Part shown: in pieces, positions 33,842 through 42,142 of the stretch
Layout of the letters: every line of letters begins with the position of its first letter
Position numbering within the stretch: position 1 is the stretch's first letter
Source of the DNA: Zhaonella formicivorans
GTDB lineage: Bacteria > Bacillota > DUOV01 > Zhaonellaceae
DNA: 64,000 nt
Assembly: GCF_004353525.1 (NCBI RefSeq)
Contig: NZ_CP085524.1
Span: 1,002,001-1,066,000, forward strand
Reading direction: 5' to 3'
Position numbers and translations under genes: made by a program
The notes under the pieces: generated by a model
Database searches by the model: none
Told to the model about the DNA's origin: nothing
What the model saw: the letters and a program-made list of their open reading frames with translations, nothing else

Positions 33842-35065
33842 TTATTCGTTAAGTTTAAATTTATTATGGAGTGCACGAACTGCCTTTTCCATTGATTTTT
33901 GCTCGACCAAGCACCAAATTGTAGTATACGAATCTGCAGACTGCAGTATTTCAATTTTTTCCTCAGCCAAAGCTTCAACAATACTCGCCATCACGCCTGG
34001 CAATCCAGTCATCCCTGCTCCCACAACCGAAACTTTGGCGCAGCCCGGTCTCAGTTCCACATTAAATCCAAGTTTCGTTAAAATATTTTGTGCTTTTGCA
34101 GCCACACTTTCTTTCACCGTAAAGATCAGCTCTTTGGGATGAACATTAATAAAATCCACACTTATGCCGGCGTCTGCCAATGACCGGAAAACCTTTGCCG
34201 CACTTTGCATACCATCGGCCCCTGTAAGAATAACTTTTATCTGGGTGATGTTAGTAATTTGAGTAATGCCGGTGACCGGTCGATCATTTAGCAGGGGAGG
34301 GTCTTGTTCTAAAGTATGCCTGGCATTTGTCACCAAAGTGCCTGGTGCTTCATTAAAAGTACATTTCACTTTTAGAGGGATATTTTTTTGTGCTGCAATT
34401 TCAACCGCTCTGGGATGAATTACCTTGGCGCCCTCATAAGCAAGATGGCAGATTTCATTATAGGTCACTTGAGTTAGTGTCTTTGCCTCCGCAACTATCC
34501 TGGGATCCGCCGTTTTCACTCCGTCAACGTCTGTGTAAATCTCGATAGCTTCGGCATCTAGGGCCACACCCAAAGCAGAAGCAGTAGTATCGCTCCCGCC
34601 CCGTCCTAAAGTGGTGATTTCACCATCGGCAGTAACTCCTTGAAAGCCTGTTACAATCACTATGTAATCATCTTTCAGGGCGTTTACAATCCGCTTGGTG
34701 TCAATCTTAACAACCCTGGCATCCCCGTACTGATTATCGGTAATTATGCCCGCCTGTGCGCCCGTAAAACAAACAGACTTATAGCCCATACCCTGCAATG
34801 TTCCTGCCAAGATAACACCGGAAATAATCTCTCCGCAAGACATCACAAGATCCAATTCCCTTTGGCTTAATTCGGGGTTACTTTTGGTAGCCAGCGAGAT
34901 CAAAGTATCTGTAGCGTAAGGGGCGCCTTGTCTGCCTATGGCAGAAACAACAACTACCAGGCTATACCCCTCTTGTTTGGCCGCAATAATTTTTGCAGCA
35001 ACCTGCTGGCGCGCTTCTTCCGTTGCTACCGATGAGCCACCGTATTTCTGCACTAAAATTCTCAT
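33842..35065 (-). CDS. dapG: Aspartate kinase (DapG/LysC type)
   Basis: About 407 residues. The kinase domain opens with VQKYGGSSVAT and holds GRGGSDTTASALG; two C-terminal ACT domains follow. It makes aspartyl phosphate, and DapG-type enzymes in B. subtilis are inhibited by diaminopimelate. ATG 35065 has GAGGTG nine bases upstream; a GTG in frame at 35077 lies within that site. Position asd-dapG-dapA is as in B. subtilis. Confidence 0.95.
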   Translation of the reverse strand: MRILVQKYGGSSVATEEARQQVAAKIIAAKQEGYSLVVVVSAIGRQGAPYATDTLISLATKSNPELSQRELDLVMSCGEIISGVILAGTLQGMGYKSVCFTGAQAGIITDNQYGDARVVKIDTKRIVNALKDDYIVIVTGFQGVTADGEITTLGRGGSDTTASALGVALDAEAIEIYTDVDGVKTADPRIVAEAKTLTQVTYNEICHLAYEGAKVIHPRAVEIAAQKNIPLKVKCTFNEAPGTLVTNARHTLEQDPPLLNDRPVTGITQITNITQIKVILTGADGMQSAAKVFRSLADAGISVDFINVHPKELIFTVKESVAAKAQNILTKLGFNVELRPGCAKVSVVGAGMTGLPGVMASIVEALAEEKIEILQSADSYTTIWCLVEQKSMEKAVRALHNKFKLNE

Positions 35066-35081
35066 CGTTGGGAGCACCTCA

Positions 35082-36089
35082 TTAAATTAATTCGTATTTG
35101 ATTAACAATTCCGCAATCTGTACAGCGTTGGTTGCGGCGCCTTTGCGCAGTTGATCAGCCACAACAAACAAACATAGACCGTTGGAACAGGATATATCTT
35201 CCCTGATTCTTCCTACAAAAACTTCATCCCGGTTTGAAGAAAAAATTGGCATGGGATAAATTTTCTCAGCAGGATTATCATGTACAACCACCCCAGGAGC
35301 ATGGCGTAAAATTTCCCTGGCCTCAGCAGCAGATAATTTTCGTTCTGTCTCAATATTGATAGCTTCGGAATGGCTGCGCATAATCGGCACCCTAACAGTA
35401 GTAGCTGAAATGGCTATCTCCTGATCATGAAACATTTTTCTGGTTTCATTGACCATTTTCATTTCTTCTTTGGTATAATCGTTTTCCAAAAATACGTCTA
35501 TCTGCGGTATCAGGTTGTAAGCAATCTGGTAGGGGAACACTACCGGCTCAATTTTTTCAGAATTTAAAAACTGCTTAGTCTGTACCACTAATTCATCCAT
35601 AGCTTCTTGTCCTGCCCCGGAAACAGCCTGGTAAGTAGATACAATTATTCTTTTAATTTTGGCTGCATCATGCAGCGGCTTTAAAGCCACCACCATCTGA
35701 ATTGTAGAGCAGTTGGGATTAGCAATGATACCTTTGTGCCACTTTACATCTTCCGGGTTGACTTCCGGAACAACCAATGGCACTTCGGGATCTAAACGAA
35801 ATGTGCTACTGTTATCAATTACTACGGCGCCCCGCTCTACAGCTGCGTGTGCAAACTTTTTGCTGGCTGCTCCTCCGGCAAAAAGGGCCAGATCAACCCC
35901 TTGAAAAGCATCTTCCGTGGTTTCAGCAATTGTATATTCCTTGCCAGCAAAGCTCACTTTCTTGCCAGCAGATCTTTGTGTGGCCAGCAATTTTAAATCC
36001 TTGATAGGAAAGTTTCTTTCTGCTAATACTTCAAGTAATGTTTGACCGACAGCGCCAGTACCGACAATAGCAACATTATATTGTTTCAT
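35082..36089 (-). CDS. asd: Aspartate-semialdehyde dehydrogenase
   Basis: 335 residues. GTGAVGQTLLEVL is the NADP-binding opening and IANPNCSTIQM carries the active-site cysteine; SGAGQEAMDEL is also conserved. It reduces aspartyl phosphate to aspartate semialdehyde, the branch point to lysine, threonine and methionine. A probable promoter upstream may let asd-dapG-dapA be transcribed without dpaAB. Confidence 0.96.
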   Translation of the reverse strand: MKQYNVAIVGTGAVGQTLLEVLAERNFPIKDLKLLATQRSAGKKVSFAGKEYTIAETTEDAFQGVDLALFAGGAASKKFAHAAVERGAVVIDNSSTFRLDPEVPLVVPEVNPEDVKWHKGIIANPNCSTIQMVVALKPLHDAAKIKRIIVSTYQAVSGAGQEAMDELVVQTKQFLNSEKIEPVVFPYQIAYNLIPQIDVFLENDYTKEEMKMVNETRKMFHDQEIAISATTVRVPIMRSHSEAINIETERKLSAAEAREILRHAPGVVVHDNPAEKIYPMPIFSSNRDEVFVGRIREDISCSNGLCLFVVADQLRKGAATNAVQIAELLIKYELI

Positions 36090-36110
36090 ATTAATACCTC
36101 CAAACTACGA

Positions 36111-36140
36111 ATAATAAAATGACTTTGATTCTACTGGCAA
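36111..36140 (-). promoter_or_regulatory. Candidate sigma-A promoter of asd
   Basis: TTGCCA (36140-36135) and TATTAT (36116-36111) with an 18-base spacer in the dpaB-asd gap. Confidence 0.45.
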
Positions 36141-36233
36141 GATTCAATGCTCCTCAAGCAGTAATTTGATCTATTATTATTCTAGGATTTGATCGGTTTC
36201 TTTTAAAGTCCCAAATAGTTCGTCAATTAAAAT

Positions 36234-36827
36234 TTAGCTTTTCTCCCAGCCATATAACAGGGGTTGAATTTGCTTGCCTGCTAAAGCTCCTTCTACAGTA
36301 TCAAGGATTTTATCCATTTTAGCTACCAGGGAACCTGGTTTTTTGACAGGATCATCCTGTCCAAAAGGAACAAAGTAAATATTTTTGCTGTTTAACAGTA
36401 AGCCAATATTTTTAGCATTAAAGCCTAACCCGTCATTTGTGGAAACTGCCAAAACGACAGGGCGCTGGTTACGCAGATGAGCTTTAGCAGCCATTAAAAC
36501 TGTACCGTCAGTTATTCCGTTTGCTAATTTTGCTAGAGTGTTTCCCGTACAGGGAGCTATCAGCACCACATCCAATAGGCCCTTAGGGCCTATTGGCTCT
36601 GCCTCCGTAATGCTTGTAATTGGTTCTTTTTTAGTTATTTCAACCAACTTTTCAGTCCAAAGCCTTGCCTCGCCAAACCTGGTATCTGTTTGCTGCACAT
36701 TTTCAGATAAAATTGGCGTAACTTCCGCTCCTTCTTCAACTAAACGTTTAACTTCAGACAATATTTTTTCCAAAGTACAGTGAGAACCTGTTACTGCAAA
36801 ACCTATCTTTTTGTTCACCAGTCGCAT
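36234..36827 (-). CDS. dpaB: Dipicolinate synthase subunit B
   Basis: 197 residues of the flavoprotein-like fold (SpoVFB). The opening KKIGFAVTGSHCTLEKIL and the DVVLIAPCTGNTLAKLANGITDG block are typical. With DpaA it converts dihydrodipicolinate to dipicolinic acid in the mother cell, the compound that fills the spore core. It starts 11 bases after dpaA ends. Confidence 0.96.
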   Translation of the reverse strand: MRLVNKKIGFAVTGSHCTLEKILSEVKRLVEEGAEVTPILSENVQQTDTRFGEARLWTEKLVEITKKEPITSITEAEPIGPKGLLDVVLIAPCTGNTLAKLANGITDGTVLMAAKAHLRNQRPVVLAVSTNDGLGFNAKNIGLLLNSKNIYFVPFGQDDPVKKPGSLVAKMDKILDTVEGALAGKQIQPLLYGWEKS

Positions 36828-36838
36828 TACCGCACCCC

Positions 36839-37738
36839 CTATTTTCTGTCCCTGTGGAGTTCTTGGAGGATTAGTCCCGGGTAAACATCAGCCAGTATTT
36901 TACCTGCAGTTTTAGGCGCTACTTTTCCCGGTAATCCGGGAGCTAAAATTGCCTTAATCCCTGCTTTTTGCGCTGCCGGAAAATCTGTCCCCCCCGGTGC
37001 GGCTGCTATATCCACAATTAAGCACTCTTTGCCCAGCAGGGCAATACGAGAGCTGTCTAAAACAAGATGTGGCACTGTATTAAAGATTACTTGGATTTCG
37101 GGGAGAACTTTGGGAAGTTCGGAATATTTGACCGGCTTATATCCACTTTCCACACATCTGGCCAAGTCGGCAGGTTTTCTTGCAGCCACAAATACGTCAC
37201 TACCCAAAGCCTTTAATGTCCTGGCCAATGTAATCCCGCAGCGTCCAAAGCCAACAACCAATGCTTTGCTTCCATGAATGGTTATGGGAAGCTCTTCCAT
37301 AGCAATTTGAATAGCGCCTTCAGCCGTAGGTATAGAATTCAGGATTGCTACATCATCCAGTTCGGCAATTTCAATTAGACGCAAGCTATGTTTTTTAATT
37401 AGTTCCCGTAAGTAAGGTTTAGCAACTCCGATGAAAAGCGGAGTACCTGGTTGCAGTCTGCTCAAAATACCCTCATTTAAAATCAACTGCTCCTGAGCAT
37501 AAATTGCCCTTACTACCCCGTTGGCATCAGTTCCAGGCATTGGCAAGATTACGGCGTCAACACCGTCCAATGCCATGAGCAAACTGCTCACTATTCTGGC
37601 TCCGTTTAATTCCGGATGCGGTGGAAAACCGACAACTTTAACTTGTGCGCCACGCTTGATTAATTCGGAAACCAACACTAATTCCCGATCATCACCTCCA
37701 ATTACTGCAAGAGTAATGCCAGCTAAATCCTCACTCAT
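36839..37738 (-). CDS. dpaA: Dipicolinate synthase subunit A
   Basis: 299 residues, the SpoVFA family with a Rossmann NAD(P)-binding domain in the C-terminal half (ALVVGFGRCGITLARTL). The open frame goes to 37816, but ATG 37738 has AGGAGGT eight bases upstream and starts at the usual family N-terminus (MSEDLAG). Expected to be expressed late in the mother cell, but I found only an imperfect match to a sporulation promoter upstream. Confidence 0.96.
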   Translation of the reverse strand: MSEDLAGITLAVIGGDDRELVLVSELIKRGAQVKVVGFPPHPELNGARIVSSLLMALDGVDAVILPMPGTDANGVVRAIYAQEQLILNEGILSRLQPGTPLFIGVAKPYLRELIKKHSLRLIEIAELDDVAILNSIPTAEGAIQIAMEELPITIHGSKALVVGFGRCGITLARTLKALGSDVFVAARKPADLARCVESGYKPVKYSELPKVLPEIQVIFNTVPHLVLDSSRIALLGKECLIVDIAAAPGGTDFPAAQKAGIKAILAPGLPGKVAPKTAGKILADVYPGLILQELHRDRK

Positions 37739-37833
37739 ATATCTGGACCTCCTCCAGTTTCCATACACTACTATCCAATATATGAGTGTACAAATAGGTG
37801 GTGCTTGTTCACGCATGCGTAAATATTAACAAT

Positions 37834-38634
37834 TTATATTAAACTATCTAAACCAATTATCACCTGACGGAGCTGCCTTACTTTTCTGACCGCCAAGAGT
37901 ATGCCAGGTATAAAAGATTCTCTGCTAAGTGAGTCATGTCGGATAGTAAGAGTCTGTCCCAGTCCCCCGAAAAGCACTTCCTGATGAGCAACCAGCCCTG
38001 GCAGCCGGACACTATGTAAATGAATCCCTTGTACTTGTGCGCCTCTGGCACCAACAATTTTTTCTAACTCATGTGGATTGCCCTGTTTAAGCTCACCTCT
38101 TTCTTCCAGAATTGCCTGCGCGGTTCCCAGGGCAGTTCCAGATGGAGCATCCAATTTTTGTTCGTGGTGCAATTCAATGATTTCCACATGTGGGAAATAT
38201 TTGGCTGCTTCTTTGGCAAAACGCATCATTAAAATTGCGCCTATTGCAAAATTGGGAGCAATCACAGCTCCGATTTGTTTTTTTTCACATAAGATATGAA
38301 GTTCATCCAGCTGATCGGTGGTTAAACCTGTGGTACCTATTACTGGCGATACGCCGTAATTGATAGCCATAACGCTGTTTTTCAGAACAGCCTCAGCTGT
38401 AGTAAAATCTATTAAAACTTCCGGATGCTTAGTTTGCAGTATGCCTTCCAGGTCATCAGTGATAGTAATTCCTTGCAAATCCAGACCAGCAACTAAACCA
38501 ACATCAAGTCCTTGGCCTCTTAGATCCACAGCCCCTGCTAATTCTAAATCATCTGTGTTTAAAACTGCTCGCACTACCTCCCTTCCGACTCTGCCGTATG
38601 CTCCAGTTACTACCACTTTCGTTTTCTTCACCAT
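37834..38634 (-). CDS. dapB: 4-hydroxy-tetrahydrodipicolinate reductase
   Basis: 266 residues. VVTGAYGRVGREVVRAV is the nucleotide-binding opening, IGTTGLT and the catalytic ELHHEQKLDAPSGTAL motif are present. It reduces the DapA product for lysine and diaminopimelate. It is the first gene behind the lysine riboswitch. In B. subtilis dapB lies elsewhere, so its addition in front of dpaA-dpaB-asd-dapG-dapA gathers the whole branch here. Confidence 0.96.
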   Translation of the reverse strand: MVKKTKVVVTGAYGRVGREVVRAVLNTDDLELAGAVDLRGQGLDVGLVAGLDLQGITITDDLEGILQTKHPEVLIDFTTAEAVLKNSVMAINYGVSPVIGTTGLTTDQLDELHILCEKKQIGAVIAPNFAIGAILMMRFAKEAAKYFPHVEIIELHHEQKLDAPSGTALGTAQAILEERGELKQGNPHELEKIVGARGAQVQGIHLHSVRLPGLVAHQEVLFGGLGQTLTIRHDSLSRESFIPGILLAVRKVRQLRQVIIGLDSLI

Positions 38635-38663
38635 AAACCCGACCTACTCCTCCCTATTTTCAA

Positions 38664-38709
38664 CAAAATAAAAAGGCTGAAAGAGCATACTAATGCCCAC
38701 AGCCTTTTA
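38664..38709 (-). terminator. Terminator of the lysine riboswitch
   Basis: AAAAGGCTG / CAGCCTTTTT on the minus strand, with an inner CAT/ATG, followed by a T-rich run. It lies 30 bases before dapB. Confidence 0.88.
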
Positions 38710-38739
38710 ATCGCATGTAGCAATGCTCAATCTCTTCCT

Positions 38740-38930
38740 GATAGCGAGATAGTGCTCCACTTGAGGTCCAGGATTCCTCAAGTGACAGTCCTGCACCTCT
38801 TCGATGCAGGCCCAGCCCGCAAGCCTCGGGAAACATGCGAACTTCGGCGGAGGCCCCTTTCCTTTTCAATCATCTTCCCCTTTTCTTGAAAAGTACTCTT
38901 GACAGCTCCGCGCCTCTACCTCACCTCCGA
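38740..38930 (-). promoter_or_regulatory. Lysine riboswitch (L box)
   Basis: On the minus strand the element shows the L-box blocks: GAGGTAGAGGCGC at 38922-38910, AAGAGTA, GGAAAGGGG, CCGAAG, GGGCTGGGCC, CTGTCACTTGAGG and GTGGAGCACTATCTC at the 3' side. GAGGTAG (38922-38916) pairs with CTATCTC (38752-38746) as helix P1. Lysine binding would favour the terminator and repress dapB and genes co-transcribed with it. Confidence 0.95.
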
Positions 38931-38960
38931 GAGATGAGGTACGCTTTCAAATTTTTTTAA

Positions 38961-38989
38961 ATAATAGCACACCTTATTACCTCAGTCAA
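38961..38989 (-). promoter_or_regulatory. Sigma-A promoter of the lysine-riboswitch operon
   Basis: TTGACT (38989-38984) and TATTAT (38966-38961) with a 17-base spacer on the minus strand, right upstream of the riboswitch. Confidence 0.82.
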
Positions 38990-38995
38990 TACCTT

Positions 38996-39265
38996 TTAAA
39001 ACAAATAGTGGCGCATGCGGACCGTATTCTGCTCTAATTCTACGACAATAACTTCACTGCCTATTTTTTTTACTGCTTGCCAGGGTATTACCAGTTGCGA
39101 ACTACCGCGCCAAAATCCAAACAAACCGCCGTTGTTAGGGAGAATTATTGATTCCACATGCCCTGTTTCAATATTGATTACTAAGTCAGAATCTCCTACG
39201 GTCCCCAGTCTAGCTCCGTCGGCTATATTGATTATATCTTTGCCGATTAATTCACTTAACTTCAT
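38996..39265 (-). CDS. ylmC: YlmC/YmxH family PRC-barrel sporulation protein
   Basis: About 89 residues forming a PRC-barrel: MKLSELIGKDIINIADGARLG, then GHVESIILPN and SQLVIPWQAVKKIG. ATG 39265 has GTGAGG nine bases upstream. Families YlmC and YmxH are conserved in spore formers with unknown function; B. subtilis ymxH lies at the same place, between mlpA and spoVFA. Its stop is a few bases from the promoter of the dapB operon. Confidence 0.88.
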   Translation of the reverse strand: MKLSELIGKDIINIADGARLGTVGDSDLVINIETGHVESIILPNNGGLFGFWRGSSQLVIPWQAVKKIGSEVIVVELEQNTVRMRHYLF

Positions 39266-39280
39266 GCTCGTTTTCCTCAC

Positions 39281-39616
39281 TTACCTATAAGAGTAATATA
39301 GTTTGCTTAGCCATGGCTGCAACAAAGCAATCAAAAGGGATATGAAGGCCAAGGGGTCCAGAGAAATACCTAAGATTTGAAATGATTCAGGAAACGCTAT
39401 CCCCAGAAAAGAAGTCAGCATAATTAGGGAAAGATAAATGCCGCCAGCCACTCCTACCAAGTGGGCTAAGGCCTGTGATATAAGTCCGCCAACCGGTTCC
39501 TGGGGAAGTTCTTTAGCCTGGCTTTTATATCGCAATTTTATCTGTTCCCGCAAAGACAGCGTCAAAACAAATAACAGCAAAATAACCAGCAGGATTGGTT
39601 TCCACCACATACGCAT
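39281..39616 (-). CDS. Small membrane protein of unknown function
   Basis: 111 residues with three hydrophobic helices (ILLVILLLFVLTL near residues 8-20, then about 57-78 and 84-102), a basic cytoplasmic loop after the first helix and a short basic C-terminus. No family recognised. It is transcribed with ylmC, 15 bases away. Confidence 0.7.
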   Translation of the reverse strand: MRMWWKPILLVILLLFVLTLSLREQIKLRYKSQAKELPQEPVGGLISQALAHLVGVAGGIYLSLIMLTSFLGIAFPESFQILGISLDPLAFISLLIALLQPWLSKLYYSYR

Positions 39617-40046
39617 CCCCCCTCACATTTATGTATATTTTAGTCATTGGGAAAATATGCGTTATAAGGCAAAATACGCCAACAGAACAGAGTTTACGAC
39701 AGACACCTAGGCTGCCGTCGCAGCACCCTCAGAGAAATGAAAAATTGCAATCCATTATATCGTAACTGCTCCTTTTGACAAGCCATAGATCGCTCTGTAA
39801 AGCGTTTGACTGTAAGCGGCTGGGCAACATGGACTGAGAAGAGCGCTGGAGCGAGAGCACCCGCGTCAGTGTGTGCCGCTGGTAGTCAAACGTAAAGAAA
39901 ACTTGACTTGTACCAAGCGTGAGTACGGCAGAAAGACTTTATAAGACTTGCAAAGAGACTGAATAGTTTAAGCGCTCTTGGCGAAGTCATCCAAAACAGC
40001 GGACATAAGTGCTTCATTTCATAATAGATAAAAAAAACGCCCCGGA
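39617..40046. other. 430-base intergenic region
   Basis: Between the Spo0E-like gene and the small membrane protein gene. It contains the palindrome at 39803-39892 and, beside it (39893-39960), sequence with partial likeness to the 74-base repeat. No coding sequence can be supported. Confidence 0.65.
39803..39892. repeat. 90-base imperfect palindrome
   Basis: CGTTTGACTGTAAGCGGC (39803-39820) faces GCCGCTGGTAGTCAAACG (39875-39892), with 15 of 18 positions paired, and an inner ACTGA/TCAGT pair. It lies in the 430-base gap. Confidence 0.72.
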
Positions 40047-40061
40047 TTAACTACCCGGAGC
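40030..40061 (-). terminator. Intrinsic terminator overlapping the end of the Spo0E-like gene
   Basis: GCTCCGG / CCGGGGC (one G-T pair) on the minus strand followed by seven T. The Spo0E-like stop codon lies in the loop. Confidence 0.9.
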
Positions 40062-40220
40062 CTCCTTGGTTAGCCTGGTATATTCTACAATTAAACAGTC
40101 TAGGTCCTGGTTAAGCTTGATGATTGCTGGATCAGGTGCTTCGTTAGGATCCCTGACCAAGTTATGTATTTGGCGGCGCAAATTTTCAATTTTTTCTGCC
40201 AGCTCTAACAACCGGTCCAT
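40047..40220 (-). CDS. Spo0E-like aspartyl-phosphate phosphatase family protein
   Basis: 57 residues from ATG 40220 (GGGGGGT just upstream). Two helices: LLELAEKIENLRRQIHNLV and LNQDLDCLIVEYTRL. Spo0E proteins dephosphorylate Spo0A-P and delay sporulation; the signature is SQELD. Here it reads NQDLD, so the serine is replaced by asparagine while the aspartate is kept. Activity is likely but unproven. Confidence 0.8.
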   Translation of the reverse strand: MDRLLELAEKIENLRRQIHNLVRDPNEAPDPAIIKLNQDLDCLIVEYTRLTKEAPGS

Positions 40221-40320
40221 AATTACCCCCCACCCTGCCAGAGTAAAGTTTAAAATGACTATTAACATTATATCTGGATTTTAGAAATACGGGTATTTCC
40301 AATGTTACTAAACATTTACA

Positions 40321-40779
40321 TTAATTTGTACCTGTTGAGCCAAAGCCTTTTGCTCCCCTATCTGTGTGATGCAACTCCTCTACAACTTTAATTTGAGCAA
40401 CGGCTAACGGCAAAAATAGTATTTGGGCAATTCTCTCGCCCGGTTTTATTGTGTAGGCTTCTGTACCCGAATTGTATACCGGACAAATTATTTCTCCTGT
40501 ATAATCACTATCAATTATTCCTACGCCATTAATCAAATTTATGCCATGTTTGCTGGCTAAACCACTCCTTGCACAGACCAAACCAACCATAAACTTTGAA
40601 GGCATCTCAATCGCTAACCCAGTAGGGACCTTTGCGATTGCCCCGGGATAGAGCGTCAAGGGATGTTCCAGGCAAGCACGGAGGTCCAGTCCCGCCGAGC
40701 CGGGAGTTGCATAGCTAGGCAATGGCACCTTTTGACCCACGAGCGGAGACATTTTTTTTATTTTTAATTTAAATTCCAA
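40321..40779 (-). CDS. dut: Deoxyuridine 5'-triphosphate nucleotidohydrolase
   Basis: About 152 residues. All trimeric dUTPase motifs are present in order: GSAGLDLRA, ARSGLASKHGI, NGVGIIDSDYTGEI, GERIAQILFLP and the C-terminal RGAKGFGSTG. It removes dUTP and supplies dUMP. The open frame starts at an ATG (40794) overlapping the peptidase stop but without a ribosome-binding site; TTG 40779 has GAGGTG seven bases upstream and is preferred. Confidence 0.95.
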   Translation of the reverse strand: MEFKLKIKKMSPLVGQKVPLPSYATPGSAGLDLRACLEHPLTLYPGAIAKVPTGLAIEMPSKFMVGLVCARSGLASKHGINLINGVGIIDSDYTGEIICPVYNSGTEAYTIKPGERIAQILFLPLAVAQIKVVEELHHTDRGAKGFGSTGTN

Positions 40780-40790
40780 AATCGCACACC

Positions 40791-42056
40791 TCATATACCA
40801 ATTTGTTCTAATATATGGTAGAAGTCAAAATTTTCCTGAAAGGGGCCTATAGCAGTAAGAGAAAATTTTTCAGCTTTAAAAAGCATGTTGCAGAGATCAT
40901 AAACTAGCTCGGCGGTGACTTCGCCGGTTTTTTGAACAATTTCTTCTGCAGAAATTATTCTCCCGTAGCACAATTCAGTCCTACCGAGTCTGCTCATGCG
41001 GTTGGAAACACTTTCCATGCTCAAAAGCAAGTTGCCTTTTATTTGCTCTTTAGTTCTATGCAGTTCCTCGGCAGTTATCCCGTTTTTTTTCAGTTTTGCT
41101 ATTTCTTTCAGTGTAAGTTCAATAACTTCCCTTACTTTATTGGGACTAGTCCCCGCATAAATGGTAAAAAGACCGCTGTCAAAGTATGCCGTATGATAGG
41201 AGTAAATGGAATAAGCCAACCCCCGTTCTTCCCGTATTTCCTGGAAAAGCCTTGAGCTTAACCCTCCTCCGAGAATGTTGTTTAGCACGATTAAAGCATA
41301 GGAATTTTCATCACCCTGCGGCAAGCCTGGCGCCCCCAAACAGATTTGTACCTGTTCAGTATCTTTCGGATTAAGGACAACTGCTGATTGTGGTACCGGT
41401 CCATGTTGTTTTGAATCTCCAACTTTTTTATACCAATTAGCAAAAAAACCTTGAAGCTTGTCTACAACTTCTTCGTGCTTAATTTTGCCCGCTACAGCAA
41501 CTACTACATTATGTGGGTTATATTTTTGCAAATAATAATCTATGATTTTGGGACGCGTTAAGTTGCTAATTGAGCTTGTTGTTCCCAGAATGGTCCTTCC
41601 CAGCGGATGGTTTTGCCATACTGTCTGAGCAAAGAGATCATGAATTAACTCATCAGGTGAGTCTTCATACATCTTTATTTCTTCTAATACAACATTTTTC
41701 TCTTTTTCGATGTCTTCCTCTAAAAAGGTAGAATTAAAAAACATGTCGCTTAACAGATCTATGGCTAAATCAAGGTGTTCAGCCAGTACTTTAGCGTAAT
41801 AGCAGGTATATTCTTTAGTTGTAAATGCGTTCAGTGACCCACCAACAGTTTCCAACTCTTCAGCGATTTGTTTTGCGGTGCGTTTGCTGGTTCCTTTAAA
41901 AAGCAAATGCTCAATGAAGTGGGAAATGCCGTGGTTAGTTTCATCTTCGTTGCGGGAACCGGTTCTTACCCATATGCCTATTACAGCAGAATGTGCATAA
42001 GGAACTTCTTCAGTAACTACTCTTACGCCATTATCCAAGGTATCTTTTTTCCACAT
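40791..42056 (-). CDS. M16 family zinc peptidase (MlpA/YmxG-like)
   Basis: About 421 residues of a single M16 half-unit pair. The inverted zinc motif HFIEHLLFKGT (H-x-x-E-H) and the distal glutamate region EEIKMYEDSPDE are intact. The C-terminal half has GLAYSIYSYH. It corresponds to mlpA (ymxG), downstream of the YlxY-type gene in B. subtilis. ATG 42056 has AAGGAG eight bases upstream. Confidence 0.93.
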   Translation of the reverse strand: MWKKDTLDNGVRVVTEEVPYAHSAVIGIWVRTGSRNEDETNHGISHFIEHLLFKGTSKRTAKQIAEELETVGGSLNAFTTKEYTCYYAKVLAEHLDLAIDLLSDMFFNSTFLEEDIEKEKNVVLEEIKMYEDSPDELIHDLFAQTVWQNHPLGRTILGTTSSISNLTRPKIIDYYLQKYNPHNVVVAVAGKIKHEEVVDKLQGFFANWYKKVGDSKQHGPVPQSAVVLNPKDTEQVQICLGAPGLPQGDENSYALIVLNNILGGGLSSRLFQEIREERGLAYSIYSYHTAYFDSGLFTIYAGTSPNKVREVIELTLKEIAKLKKNGITAEELHRTKEQIKGNLLLSMESVSNRMSRLGRTELCYGRIISAEEIVQKTGEVTAELVYDLCNMLFKAEKFSLTAIGPFQENFDFYHILEQIGI

Positions 42057-42142
42057 AGCCATCTCTCCTTGTTTTTCGACACACCAACTATATAATTCTT
42101 GTATTTTAACAAAAAACCTGCTGCAATAGATACTATTATCTT

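Noticed and set aside
37741-37833. Possible sigma-K promoter (CATATATTG) before dpaA.
   Set aside because: The -10 differs from CATAnnnTA at a fixed position and the -35 is not convincing. A mother-cell promoter is expected but cannot be shown.
39893-39960. Third copy of the 74-base repeat.
   Set aside because: Only short blocks agree; it cannot be separated from chance without an alignment.
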